From Limnohabitans sp. 63ED37-2 (lineage in GTDB: Bacteria; Pseudomonadota; Gammaproteobacteria; Burkholderiales; Burkholderiaceae_C), in assembly GCF_001412535.1 (NCBI RefSeq), contig NZ_CP011774.1:2227501-2291500 (forward strand): DNA of 64,000 nt. The letters are read 5' to 3'. This document shows, in pieces, positions 1-10,058 of this stretch (positions within the stretch are counted from its first letter, which is position 1; each line of letters opens with the position of its first letter). Both the position numbers and the translations under genes were made by a program. Under the pieces are notes generated by a model. It made no database searches and was not told where the DNA came from. It worked only from the letters and a program-made list of their open reading frames with translations.

Positions 1-1
1 C

Positions 2-169
2 ATCTGGAACGTGGCAGAAACCATCGAACACCTCTCTGCCGCCTGGGAACTGCAACCCGGTGACCTGATTTACACCGGCACCCCCGAAGGCGTGGCCGCC
101 GTGGTGGCGGGTGACACCTTGGTGGGTCAGGTGGCGGGCTTGGGCAGCCTGGAAATCAAAATCGCCTGA
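2..169 (+). CDS. Fumarylacetoacetate hydrolase family protein, C-terminal fragment (5' end outside window)
   Basis: The frame is open from the left edge and stops with TGA at 167-169, giving the last 55 residues. The stretch [15 protein letters not shown] followed by a short hydrophobic tail ending LEIKIA is the conserved C-terminal signature of FAH-family enzymes (fumarylpyruvate hydrolase, 2-hydroxyhepta-2,4-diene-1,7-dioate isomerase and relatives), where the G-T-P-x-G loop lies near the metal and substrate site. The family cleaves or isomerises 2,4-diketo acids in aromatic or amino-acid catabolism. Which member this is cannot be told from the tail. The TRAP operon that follows could import a related organic acid, but the 250-bp gap with its own regulatory palindromes argues for a separate transcript. 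Confidence 0.85.
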   Translation: MWNVAETIEHLSAAWELQPGDLIYTGTPEGVAAVVAGDTLVGQVAGLGSLEIKIA

Positions 170-254
170 AATAAGGCATGGGAACGCGCTGTTTGTAAGT
201 CCGCACCAACGGCGTTTTCCCCATGAATAAAAGTGCGCCCCCATCAAAAAATTT

Positions 255-266
255 AGGGTTAACCCT
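255..266. promoter_or_regulatory. 12-bp perfect palindrome upstream of the TRAP operon
   Basis: AGGGTTAACCCT is its own reverse complement and sits about 155 bp upstream of dctP in an AT-rich stretch. A length of 12 bp with a central TTAA suggests a dimeric regulator site, but no regulator is encoded nearby and it could be chance. Confidence 0.35.
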
Positions 267-364
267 CGATCTAACTCCTATAAGTTGCAACATAATGCAT
301 TTTTTACCCCAAGAAAGCGCCTCAGCGGCTTTCAAGAGAGCGCCTGTGTCGCGTTTTTCCGATT

Positions 365-384
365 AACCGACCAAACGGTTGGTT
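365..384. promoter_or_regulatory. TetR-type operator palindrome in front of dctP
   Basis: AACCGACCAAACGGTTGGTT is a 20-bp near-perfect inverted repeat: half-sites AACCgACC and GGTtGGTT around a 4-bp centre, with one mismatched pair. ACCGACC/GGTCGGT-like palindromes are typical of TetR/AcrR-family repressors of catabolic genes (PaaR- and LiuR-type) in proteobacteria. It ends 37 bp before the dctP start, so a bound repressor would block transcription of dctPQM. The regulator gene is not in the window, and its identity and ligand are unknown. Confidence 0.6.
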
Positions 385-421
385 TATTATCAATTTTTTA
401 ACCCAAGTTGGAGACAAGTCG

Positions 422-1453
422 ATGAAGAAATTCCTGCAACAAACGGCCCTGGCCGCAGGCCTGATGGCCGTTGGTTTTGGCGTCCACGCCCAGACCATCA
501 CGCTGAAGGTTCACCACTTTTTGGGACCACAAACCATCCAGCACACCACCATGCTGGGCGACTGGTGCAAGAACATTGCTCGCGACTCCAAAGACCGCCT
601 GAAGTGCGAAATTTTCCCGGCCATGCAACTGGGCGGCACACCTGTGCAGTTGTATGAACAAGCCCGCGATGGCGTGGTCGATGTGGCTTGGACTTTGCAA
701 GCATTCACACCCAAATTGGCCAAACTCGAAGTGTTCGAGTTGCCTTTCATGATGACCAATGCCGAGGCCACCAGCCGCGCTGCTTGGGACTATGCTCAAA
801 AGTATGTTCAGGATGACTTCAAAGACGTGAAGATGCTGGCTGTCCACGTCCACGGCCCTGGCAACATCTACACCAAGAACAAAGCCATCACCACCATGGC
901 CGACCTCAAGGGCCTGAAAGTGCGTGCACCTACTCGCCAAGTCAACAAGATGGTCGCGGTGATGGGCGCCACGCCTGTGGCCATGCCTGTGCCGCAAGTG
1001 CCAGAAGCATTGTCCAAAGGTGTGATCGACGGTGCCGTGATCCCTTACGAAGTGGCCCCAGGCCTGAAGGTCAACGAGTTGACCAACTTCACCGCTGAAA
1101 CCGATCGCAGCTACAACGCCCTGTACACCACGGTGTTTGTGGTGCCCATGAACAAAGCCAAATACGACTCACTGCCTGCAGACCTGAAGGCCGTGATCGA
1201 CAAAAACTCTGGCCGCGAGTTCTCTGCTTTCTTGGGCAAAACCCAAGCAGGTCACGATGCTGTAGGCAAGAAAGTCTTCGAAGCTTCTGCCAATCAGAAA
1301 ATTACCATCATCCCCAAAGCTGAACTGGAAAAGTGGAAGAAAGCCACAGACGCTTTGGACGACGCTTGGGTGGCCGAGATGACCGGCAAAGGCATGGACG
1401 GCAAAGGCATGCTGCAAACGGCTACGGACTTGATCAAGCAGTACACCAAGTAA
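422..1453 (+). CDS. dctP: TRAP transporter solute-binding protein, DctP family
   Basis: A 343-aa periplasmic receptor that captures an organic acid and hands it to the DctQM permease encoded just downstream. Residues 1-23 form a cleavable signal peptide (MKK, hydrophobic core, VHA cut before Q). The body has DctP hallmarks: an early LKVHHFLGP strand, the MQLGGTPVQLYEQARDGVVD region, and the LKGLKVRAPTRQVNKM segment carrying the conserved arginine that salt-bridges the ligand carboxylate. The start is supported by TTGGAG 9 bp upstream. The substrate cannot be read from sequence; carboxylates such as C4-dicarboxylates, keto acids or aromatic acids are usual. The TetR-type palindrome upstream implies substrate-responsive control. 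Confidence 0.93.
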   Translation: MKKFLQQTALAAGLMAVGFGVHAQTITLKVHHFLGPQTIQHTTMLGDWCKNIARDSKDRLKCEIFPAMQLGGTPVQLYEQARDGVVDVAWTLQAFTPKLAKLEVFELPFMMTNAEATSRAAWDYAQKYVQDDFKDVKMLAVHVHGPGNIYTKNKAITTMADLKGLKVRAPTRQVNKMVAVMGATPVAMPVPQVPEALSKGVIDGAVIPYEVAPGLKVNELTNFTAETDRSYNALYTTVFVVPMNKAKYDSLPADLKAVIDKNSGREFSAFLGKTQAGHDAVGKKVFEASANQKITIIPKAELEKWKKATDALDDAWVAEMTGKGMDGKGMLQTATDLIKQYTK

Positions 1454-1590
1454 TCAACGACTTGGTCATCCATAAGAGCAGGGATATCCCTGCTCTTGTC
1501 TTTTGATTGCTGCTTTTAACTCAAAAATTCACGCGGACGTCACCGCGACAGTTGTTACCTCTCTCATCAGCGCAGCGCGGAGCGTTCACC

Positions 1591-2079
1591 ATGTTTTCAA
1601 ATTTACTAGAGCGGACCGCCCGACTCTGCAGCATCTTGGGCGGAATCGTCATGACCGGCTTGATGCTGATGACCTGCTACAGCCTCATTGGCCGTAACTT
1701 TTTTGACTCTGCCCTGATTGGTGACTTCGAACTCACGGGTGTGGGCGCGGGTGCGGCCATTGCGAAGTTCATGCCCTTGTGCCAACTCAAACGTGAAAAC
1801 ATCATTGTGGATTTTTTCACCGCCAAATGCAGTGCAGCAACCAACCACAGGCTTGACCGCATGGGCGATGTCTTCATGGCGGTGATTTTTGGATTGTTGT
1901 CATGGCGTTGTGCTCTTGGCGCCATCAATGCCAAAGAGACCATGGGCGCTTCGATGCTGCTGGGCTTTCCCGACTGGATTGTGTTTACCAGCATGTGCAT
2001 CCCATTTGGCATCACTGCACTGATCGCCTTGATGCAAGCGCTTTCCCAAATTGTGCACAACGAGGAGGCCACAGCATGA
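1591..2079 (+). CDS. dctQ: TRAP transporter small permease, DctQ family
   Basis: A 162-aa inner-membrane protein with four hydrophobic segments (about residues 14-35, 45-60, 88-108 and 128-150), the size and topology of the DctQ small subunit. It carries the family's LKRENIIVDFF stretch after the second helix. It forms the Na+-driven permease with DctM and takes cargo from DctP. The frame is open further upstream to 1507, but the ATG at 1591 begins the recognisable N-terminus (MFSNLLERTARL) and has GCGGAG before it. The stop overlaps the dctM start as ATGA, so the two are translationally coupled. Confidence 0.9.
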   Translation: MFSNLLERTARLCSILGGIVMTGLMLMTCYSLIGRNFFDSALIGDFELTGVGAGAAIAKFMPLCQLKRENIIVDFFTAKCSAATNHRLDRMGDVFMAVIFGLLSWRCALGAINAKETMGASMLLGFPDWIVFTSMCIPFGITALIALMQALSQIVHNEEATA

Positions 2080-3392
2080 GCCCCATTCAACTGGCCTTGA
2101 TGATTTTTGGCCTGATGCTGCTGCTCATGGTGGTGCGTGTGCCCATCGCGGGCGCGATGTTTATGGCCGGCTCTGTCGGCTTTGTTGTTCAAGCGGGTGT
2201 GCCACCGTTTTTGAACTTCCTGAACAATTTGGCTTTCGCCCGATTGGCCAACTACGACCTGTCGGTGATTCCCCTGTTCATCTTGATGGGCCACTTTGCC
2301 ACCCAAGGTGGCATCAGCAAAGCGCTGTTCCAGTTTGCTGCAGCGGTGATGGGCCGTTTCAAAGGCGGTCTGGCCATGGGCGCGGTGTTGGCCTGTGGTG
2401 CGTTCGGCGCCATTTGCGGCTCCTCAGTCGCCACTGCAGCCACCATCACCGGTGTGGCTTTGCCCGAAATGAAGCGCCATGGCTACTCTGGCCGCTTGGC
2501 CACCGGGACTTTGGCTGCGGGCGGCACCTTGGGCATCTTGATCCCACCCTCGGTTCCCTTGGTCATTTATGCCATCTTGACCGAGCAAAACATTGCCAAA
2601 CTGTTTGCCGCCGCGATGATGCCCGGCATCATCGCCATGGTCGGTTACATGATCGCGATTGCCATTTATGTGCGTTTGGTGCCAGGTCAAGCCCCTGACC
2701 AAGAAGAGCGCGAGCGCCTGACTTTTGAATCGCTCAAAGGCATTTTGCCGATTGCCACCATTTTTGTGATTGTTTTTGGCGGCATCTACGCAGGGTTCTT
2801 CACGCCCACCGAGGGCGCTGCTGTAGGTGCAGCCTCCACGTTTTTGGCGGCCTTGCTCAAGCAAGAGCTGACCTGGAAAAAATTCATCCAATGCTTCCAC
2901 TCCACGGCCATCAGCTCCGGCATGATCTTTTTGATCTTCATGGGTGCCGATGTGATGAACGCCGCCTTGGCCCGCACCCAAGTGCCCGCGCAATTGGCCG
3001 AAATGGTGGTGGCCATGAACTTTGCCCCCTTGATGGTGGTGGCGGGCATCTTGCTTTTGTACGTGGTGCTGGGCGCGGTGATGGACGAGTTGTCGATGCT
3101 GCTGCTGACCATCCCCATCTTCTTCCCCATCATCATGAAACTCGACTTCGGCATGACGCCCGAGTACACCGCCATTTGGTTCGGCATCATGGTGCTCATG
3201 ACCGTGGGTTTTGGCATGTTGGCCCCGCCCGTAGGCTTGAACGTCTACGTGGTCAATGGCATGGCCAAGGACGTGCCGCTGAGCGAAAGCTACAAAGGCA
3301 TCATGCCCTTCCTGATCAGCGACACCATCCGTACTCTGCTGTTGCTCTTTTTCCCGGGCATTTCACTGTTCCTGATCAAGTACCTCACTTGA
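2076..3392 (+). CDS. dctM: TRAP transporter large permease, DctM family
   Basis: A 438-aa polytopic protein with about 12 hydrophobic segments, matching the usual DctM length (about 425-440). Visible family motifs are GSSVATAATI near residue 115, AAGGTLGILIPPSVPLVIY near residue 148, and GMLAPPVGLNVYV near the C-terminus; the duplicated GxLxPPS/PPVG loops form the two Na+/substrate hairpins. The start at 2076 was chosen because ATGA overlaps the dctQ stop and GAGGAGG lies 7 bp upstream; the frame extends further back only inside dctQ. It is the last gene of dctPQM and is followed 20 bp later by a strong terminator. Confidence 0.95.
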   Translation: MSPIQLALMIFGLMLLLMVVRVPIAGAMFMAGSVGFVVQAGVPPFLNFLNNLAFARLANYDLSVIPLFILMGHFATQGGISKALFQFAAAVMGRFKGGLAMGAVLACGAFGAICGSSVATAATITGVALPEMKRHGYSGRLATGTLAAGGTLGILIPPSVPLVIYAILTEQNIAKLFAAAMMPGIIAMVGYMIAIAIYVRLVPGQAPDQEERERLTFESLKGILPIATIFVIVFGGIYAGFFTPTEGAAVGAASTFLAALLKQELTWKKFIQCFHSTAISSGMIFLIFMGADVMNAALARTQVPAQLAEMVVAMNFAPLMVVAGILLLYVVLGAVMDELSMLLLTIPIFFPIIMKLDFGMTPEYTAIWFGIMVLMTVGFGMLAPPVGLNVYVVNGMAKDVPLSESYKGIMPFLISDTIRTLLLLFFPGISLFLIKYLT

Positions 3393-3411
3393 CGATCCCG
3401 CTCCGACATAC

Positions 3412-3448
3412 AGCCCCCACGGAACAACGCCTTGGGGGCTTTTTTTTG
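3412..3448 (+). terminator. Rho-independent terminator after dctPQM
   Basis: The 7-bp stem AGCCCCC (3412-3418) pairs with GGGGGCT (3434-3440) and is followed immediately by seven or more T residues. It lies 20 bp past the dctM stop and ends the TRAP operon. Confidence 0.9.
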
Positions 3449-3506
3449 CTGGACTGGTTAGACTCTCCAAACATTTCCACCACTGCCCCCATTCAAAGTC
3501 CCCGCC

Positions 3507-4055
3507 ATGATGTTTGACCGGACCATCCGACACTGCCGACAATGCGGCGCTCTGGTCGAGCGCCGCCTGCCCGATGACGGCGACACCAAAGAACGCGCCA
3601 TTTGCACCGTTTGCCACACGGTGCATTACGAAAACCCCCTGAACGTGGTGGGCACTGTGCCCCACTGGGGCGAGCAAGTGCTGCTGTGCAAACGCAACAT
3701 CGAGCCGCGCAAGGGCAAATGGACCTTGCCCGCTGGCTTCATGGAGCTGGGTGAATCCACATCACAAGGTGCGGCCCGCGAGACGACCGAAGAAGCCGGG
3801 GCACAGTTCATCATGGAAGACCTGCTCACGGTGATGAGCGTGCCGCGTGTGGGCCAGGTGCACCTGTACTACCGCGCCAAGCTGACCAGCGATGTATTCG
3901 ACCCCGGGCACGAAACCATGGAAGCGCGGCTGTTCAAAGAAGACGAAATTCCTTGGGACGAATTGGCCTTTCGCACCGTCAAGGAAACGCTGGAACACTA
4001 CTTTGCCGATCGGCGGGCCGGGCGCTTCAGCACCCACGCTTTTGACATTGCGTAA
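3507..4055 (+). CDS. Nudix hydrolase with N-terminal zinc ribbon (NudC/ADP-ribose pyrophosphatase-like)
   Basis: A 182-aa cytosolic hydrolase that splits a nucleoside diphosphate linked to another moiety. Residues 10-40 contain a Cys4 zinc-ribbon pattern (CRQCG ... CTVC). The Nudix box starts at GFMELGES and continues through REtTEEAG, carrying all the Glu residues that bind catalytic metal. The short Zn-ribbon plus Nudix form is common in proteobacteria next to housekeeping genes; NADH, ADP-ribose or FAD are typical substrates, but none can be assigned here. Two tandem ATG codons open the frame; the first is annotated. It stands alone after a terminator. Confidence 0.9.
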   Translation: MMFDRTIRHCRQCGALVERRLPDDGDTKERAICTVCHTVHYENPLNVVGTVPHWGEQVLLCKRNIEPRKGKWTLPAGFMELGESTSQGAARETTEEAGAQFIMEDLLTVMSVPRVGQVHLYYRAKLTSDVFDPGHETMEARLFKEDEIPWDELAFRTVKETLEHYFADRRAGRFSTHAFDIA

Positions 4056-4140
4056 AAATTTGTATTCGCCTGCCCAAATGGGGTAAAGGCCTTAGATAAT
4101 GAGAGGGTATTTCCCCCCTCGTTTTCTTCAAAGGCTTTGC

Positions 4141-4386
4141 ATGATCAAGTCCATTTCCGCAGTTCTGACCAGCTTGTTGGCTGCCACCGCCATGGCCCAA
4201 ACGGCTGCCCCAGCGCCAGCCCCCGCACCGGCCCCCACTTCGGCCCCTGCCGTGACCGCCAATCCGGCTGTAACCCCTACACCCGCACCCGCTGCCACCC
4301 CCAAAGCCGAGGCGTCTGCCAAGAAAAAAGCGGCCAAAAAGACCGCCAAGAAAAGCAAGAAATCCAAAAAGAAGGCCAAGGCCTGA
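4141..4386 (+). CDS. Small exported Ala/Pro-rich protein with poly-lysine tail
   Basis: An 81-aa protein in three parts: a signal peptide (residues 1-19, cut at AMA before Q), a low-complexity linker rich in Ala, Pro and Thr (about 20-58), and a Lys/Ala tail with repeated KKAAKK and KKSKKKAK blocks. The layout resembles small periplasmic or surface proteins of Burkholderiales that carry a histone-H1-like cationic tail; no enzymatic domain is visible. The chosen ATG has AAAGG 7 bp upstream. A role such as binding nucleic acid or anionic envelope polymers is only an inference from charge. It is followed by a terminator hairpin shared with the convergent ligase gene. Confidence 0.75.
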   Translation: MIKSISAVLTSLLAATAMAQTAAPAPAPAPAPTSAPAVTANPAVTPTPAPAATPKAEASAKKKAAKKTAKKSKKSKKKAKA

Positions 4387-4438
4387 GGCCATCGAAGCCC
4401 ATACGTCCGAGGGTCTTGACCCCGTCAGACCCCAAGCC

Positions 4439-4461
4439 AAGGCCACCACCCGGTGGCCTTT
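4439..4461. terminator. Bidirectional terminator hairpin between convergent genes
   Basis: A perfect 9-bp stem AAGGCCACC / GGTGGCCTT with a 4-nt loop lies between the small exported gene (+) and the acyl-CoA ligase gene (-). The T-run is short, so strength is uncertain. Confidence 0.6.
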
Positions 4462-4509
4462 GTCATGGGTGCCGCGGAACTCCCCAAGGCCGCTGCGGTG
4501 CCTGGTCCA

Positions 4510-6168
<1,659 letters not shown>

Positions 6169-6290
6169 AAGTGTTCCGTGAAGGCTGGATGTCCAATGGT
6201 GAACAGTTTGCCTGAGCCAGCGCTGAAATCCATGCTGGTTTGCCCCGAAACAAGCCCAAGCTGGCCTTTCTTATCGGCGAAAATACCCCC

Positions 6291-8354
6291 ATGGCCATCC
6301 CCCAGTCTTTCATCCAGGAGTTGCTGTCCCGCGTCGACGTGGTCGACATCGTGGGCAAGTACGTGCAGCTCAAAAAAGGCGGTGCCAACTTCATGGGCCT
6401 GTGCCCCTTCCATGGCGAAAAATCCCCCAGCTTCAGCGTCAGCCCCACCAAGCAGTTTTTCCACTGCTTTGGCTGCGGAAAAAACGGCAACGCCATCGGC
6501 TTTTTGATGGAACACGCGGGCATGACCTTCATCGAAGCGGTGAAGGACCTGGCACAGCAAACGGGCATGCAGGTGCCCGAAGAGCAACAGTCACCCGAAG
6601 ACCGCGCCCGCGCCGCCGCCGCCAAGGCCAAACAAGACAGCCTGAGCGACGTGCTCGAAAAAGCAGGCGAGGCTTACCGCGACCAGCTCAAGATCACCCC
6701 GCACGCCATCGACTACCTCAAAGGCCGGGGATTGTCGGGCCAGATCGCCAAGCGCTTTGGCCTAGGCTACGCGCCCGAAGGCTGGCGCAGTCTGGCCAGC
6801 ATCTTCCCCAAATACGACGACCCGCTCTTGGCCGAATCGGGCTTGGTGATCGTCAACGAAGAAGACGACAAACGCTACGACCGTTTTCGGGACCGCATCA
6901 TGTTCCCGATCCGCAACATCAAAGGCGAATGCATCGGCTTTGGCGGGCGGGTGATCGGCTCGGGCACCCCAAAGTATTTGAATTCGCCCGAAACGCCTGT
7001 CTTTCACAAAGGCCGCGAACTCTACGGCCTGTACGAAGCCCGCGAAGCCCTGCACAGCGCGGGCTATGTGCTGGTGACCGAAGGTTATATGGACGTGGTG
7101 GCACTGGCGCAACTCGGCTTTGCCAACGCGGTGGCCACGCTGGGCACGGCCTGCACGCCCGACCATGTGCAAAAGCTGTTCCGCTTCACCGACTCGGTGG
7201 TCTTCAGCTTTGACGGCGACGGCGCAGGCCGCCGCGCCGCCCGCAAGGCGCTCGACGGCGCGCTGCCCTACGCCACCGATGTGCGCAGCATCAAGTTCTT
7301 GTTCTTGCCCGCCGAGCACGACCCCGACAGCTATGTGCGCGAGTTTGGCCAAGAGGCGTTTGCCGAGCAGATCAAGCAGGCCATGCCCCTGTCACGCTTT
7401 TTGATCGAAGCGGCCAGCGCCGACTGCGATCTGCAAACCGCCGAAGGCCGGGCACGCCTGTCCAGCCAAGCTCGTCCACTTTGGCAGCTGCTGCCCGACG
7501 GTGCACTCAAGCAGCAACTGCTGTCAGAGTTGGCGCAACTCATCCAGCTGGAAACGGCGGGTCTTGAAAAACTGTGGGGCCAGCAAGCGGCCAGCGACCA
7601 GCGCTTTGCACCCGCGGCACGCAATGCGGCCGCACCCGCAGCACAGTCGCCCAACTCTGCCTTCAGCCAAGCGGCCAGCGCTGGGCATGACGAATACCCC
7701 AACTTCGAGCCAAACTATGGCGAACCACCGGCCTGGTCGGGTGCCAACACGTTTGCGCAGCCCAACGGCAACAGCCACTGGAAAAACAAAAACCCCAACT
7801 GGATGCCGGGCAGCAAGTTTGGCAACGGCAAATACAAACGCGAGCAGCCCCCGGTCTACACCGGCCCGCGCACCGTGCCGGCCAGCCGAGCCGACCACGC
7901 CGCCCGTCTGCTGCTGGGCAATATGGCGCTGTGGGAAACGCTGGCAGGCGAAGACCACGCCATGCTGTGCGCCCTGCCCGCACCACACGGCCCGCTGTTT
8001 GCGTGGCTTGAATCGGAGTTCCATGAACAAGGGGCTTTGGGTTGGTCCACCCTGCGCGAGCACATGCAAGGCCAGCCTTTTGCCGACGACGCCACCCGCT
8101 GGATGGCGCAAGACAAACTCAATGCCGTGGCCGGGAGCGAAGACGCCACCCCGCCCGACCCACAAGAAGCCCGGCAGGAACTGCGCCGCTTGCTCACCCT
8201 GCTGATGGTCGACCGCCTCAAGCAACTCGAGACCGAAGCCCTGACCCAGGCCAGCACCGGGCAAGACCCCGAAGCCCAGCAACGTTGGCGCAGCTTGCAC
8301 GAACGCCGCAAAGCGCTGATGGCAGCGGCCGCCTTGCTGCAAGAGTCATCCTGA
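6291..8354 (+). CDS. dnaG: DNA primase DnaG
   Basis: A 687-aa primase that lays RNA primers at the replication fork with DnaB. The N-terminal CHC2 zinc finger is intact (C38, H41, C59, C62). The TOPRIM core has VTEGYMDVVALAQ with the catalytic Glu and the FDGDGAGRRAA acidic motif that binds metal. A low-complexity Asn/Pro/Gly-rich linker at about 465-540 separates the core from the C-terminal helicase-binding domain and explains the length above the usual 600-650. The frame is open back to a TTG at 6240, but the ATG at 6291 gives the canonical MAIPQSFIQELLSRVDVVDIV start. Neither rpsU nor rpoD, the usual partners, is adjacent. Confidence 0.97.
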   Translation: MAIPQSFIQELLSRVDVVDIVGKYVQLKKGGANFMGLCPFHGEKSPSFSVSPTKQFFHCFGCGKNGNAIGFLMEHAGMTFIEAVKDLAQQTGMQVPEEQQSPEDRARAAAAKAKQDSLSDVLEKAGEAYRDQLKITPHAIDYLKGRGLSGQIAKRFGLGYAPEGWRSLASIFPKYDDPLLAESGLVIVNEEDDKRYDRFRDRIMFPIRNIKGECIGFGGRVIGSGTPKYLNSPETPVFHKGRELYGLYEAREALHSAGYVLVTEGYMDVVALAQLGFANAVATLGTACTPDHVQKLFRFTDSVVFSFDGDGAGRRAARKALDGALPYATDVRSIKFLFLPAEHDPDSYVREFGQEAFAEQIKQAMPLSRFLIEAASADCDLQTAEGRARLSSQARPLWQLLPDGALKQQLLSELAQLIQLETAGLEKLWGQQAASDQRFAPAARNAAAPAAQSPNSAFSQAASAGHDEYPNFEPNYGEPPAWSGANTFAQPNGNSHWKNKNPNWMPGSKFGNGKYKREQPPVYTGPRTVPASRADHAARLLLGNMALWETLAGEDHAMLCALPAPHGPLFAWLESEFHEQGALGWSTLREHMQGQPFADDATRWMAQDKLNAVAGSEDATPPDPQEARQELRRLLTLLMVDRLKQLETEALTQASTGQDPEAQQRWRSLHERRKALMAAAALLQESS

Positions 8355-8398
8355 ACACCCCGGCCTCGCGGGTCGTTCGCTGAGCGCCTTGCTCGCGC

Positions 8399-9166
8399 TT
8401 ACTTGTCCAGCAGCTGGTTGAACTTGTCCGCCTCAAAGGACTCGCGGGTGGCCGCATCACCGGGCATGGCCAGCTGCTGCTGGGCACATAACTGCTCCAG
8501 CGCTTTCCAGATCATGGCGATCTGGTGTTCCTGCCCCGCAGCGTTGTCAATCAAACCACGCAAAGCCTGACTCACCGGGTCATCGTCTTGGGTGATGCCA
8601 TAGGCGTTGAACTTGCGCTCGGTGCCCGACACATCGGCACTCTCACCCGCCTTGGACGGGATGATGCGTGCCGGAATGCCCACTGCCGTAGCCCCCGCAG
8701 GTACCGGTTTGATGACCACCGCATTGCTGCCGATCTTGGCGCCATCGCCCACCTCAAAACCGCCCAGCACCTTGGCCCCGGCACTCACGACCACGTCTTT
8801 GCCGAGTGTGGGGTGGCGTTTGGCACCTTTGTACAGCGAGGTTCCACCCAAAGTCACTCCTTGGTAAATCGTGCAGCCGTCGCCAATCTCGGCCGTCTCA
8901 CCCACCACCACACCCATGGCATGGTCAAAAAACACGCGCTCGCCAATCTTCGCGCCGGGGTGGATCTCAATGCCCGTGAGCCCACGCGAAATGTGCGAGA
9001 TGAAACGCCCCAGCCACTTGAACCCGTGGTTCCAGCACCAGTGCGCCCGGCGGTGCAACACCAAAGCGTGCAAGCCCGGGTAACAGGTCAGCACCTCCCA
9101 AGCGGTGCGTGCTGCGGGGTCCCGGTCAAGGATGCATTGGATGTCGGAGCGAAGGCGAGAAAACAT
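8399..9166 (-). CDS. cysE: Serine O-acetyltransferase CysE
   Basis: A 255-aa enzyme transferring acetyl from acetyl-CoA to L-serine, the first step of cysteine synthesis. The N-terminal part is the helical SATase region. From about residue 65 a left-handed beta-helix of hexapeptide repeats follows ([20 protein letters not shown], then [22 protein letters not shown] in shorter blocks). The DHAMG histidine is the catalytic base, and the [16 protein letters not shown] loop extends over the active site. The C-terminal 60 residues are longer than in E. coli. It is convergent with dnaG and follows the trmJ-like gene on the same strand, 11 bp away. Confidence 0.95.
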   Translation of the reverse strand: MFSRLRSDIQCILDRDPAARTAWEVLTCYPGLHALVLHRRAHWCWNHGFKWLGRFISHISRGLTGIEIHPGAKIGERVFFDHAMGVVVGETAEIGDGCTIYQGVTLGGTSLYKGAKRHPTLGKDVVVSAGAKVLGGFEVGDGAKIGSNAVVIKPVPAGATAVGIPARIIPSKAGESADVSGTERKFNAYGITQDDDPVSQALRGLIDNAAGQEHQIAMIWKALEQLCAQQQLAMPGDAATRESFEADKFNQLLDK

Positions 9167-9177
9167 ATGTCTCGAGT

Positions 9178-9909
9178 CTATCGCTTGGCGCTGGCGTTTT
9201 GGATCATGGCCTTGGCCACCCCGCGCAGGATGTGGATTTCTTCCGGGCTCAGGTCGGCCCGGTTGAACAACTGGTTCAGACGCGGCATCAGCTTTTTAGG
9301 CGCTGCAGGGTCCAAAAACCCAATGTCGGTCAACGCCTGCTCCCAATGCATGAGCATGCCCGCCACTTGTTGTGCGTCGGCCTTGTCAGCGGGCGGCACC
9401 GCATCCTGCACCGGAAAGCCACCCAAAGCGACCCGCCAGTCGTAAGCAATGACCTGAATGGCCGAGCCCAGATTGAGCGAGCCGAACTGTGGATTCGTCG
9501 GGATCGACAGCGCCACATGGCAGCGGTAAACGTCCTCGTTTTTCATGCCAAAGCGCTCGGAGCCAAACAAGAAGGCCACACATTGCGCGGGCGCACCGGG
9601 CCGGGTCAGCTCGGCAAAATGCTCTCGGGGCGAACGGGTGGGCGGGCCAAAGTCGCGCGGGGTCATGGCCGTGGCACACAAATGGGTCACACCCTCCAAA
9701 GCTTCTTCAAGGGTGTCGACCACACGGGCCTTGGCCAGCACGTCGTTGGCCCCACTCGCGCGTTGGATGGTTTCCTCCTTGCGCAGCACATTGGGCCAGC
9801 GCGGCTTGACCAGCACCAGGTCGTCAAAACCCATGACTTTCAAGGCCCGGGCGGCAGCGCCCACGTTGCCGGCATGGCTGGTTTCTATCAAGATGAATCG
9901 CGTTTGCAT
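9178..9909 (-). CDS. trmJ: tRNA/rRNA 2'-O-methyltransferase, SPOUT family, TrmJ-like
   Basis: A 243-aa member of the SpoU/TrmH superfamily, which makes ribose 2'-O-methylations; TrmJ modifies position 32 of tRNAs. The N-terminus ([24 protein letters not shown]) is motif 1 with the conserved Asn and Arg. Later come [16 protein letters not shown] (motif 2, SAM-binding knot) and [19 protein letters not shown] (motif 3), split only for quoting. The C-terminal helical extension of about 80 residues is characteristic of TrmJ. ATG at 9909 is chosen over an in-frame GTG 21 bp upstream because it begins exactly at the conserved strand. Confidence 0.88.
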   Translation of the reverse strand: MQTRFILIETSHAGNVGAAARALKVMGFDDLVLVKPRWPNVLRKEETIQRASGANDVLAKARVVDTLEEALEGVTHLCATAMTPRDFGPPTRSPREHFAELTRPGAPAQCVAFLFGSERFGMKNEDVYRCHVALSIPTNPQFGSLNLGSAIQVIAYDWRVALGGFPVQDAVPPADKADAQQVAGMLMHWEQALTDIGFLDPAAPKKLMPRLNQLFNRADLSPEEIHILRGVAKAMIQNASAKR

Positions 9910-10058
9910 GCCCCGATTGTCCACGCTCACCAGCCCTCACCCACCAGCGCCAAAGCAAGCCATGACGCCGAAATGACGGGCAAGCCGGCTTTTCATGAGA
10001 AAATCCATCACTTGTCGCCGCGATCGTGCGTGCGCACCACCCGTTCTTCACACAATTC

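Noticed and set aside
170..421. Riboswitch or small RNA in the gap before dctP
   Set aside because: Apart from the two palindromes no stable nested stem or known riboswitch core could be recognised.
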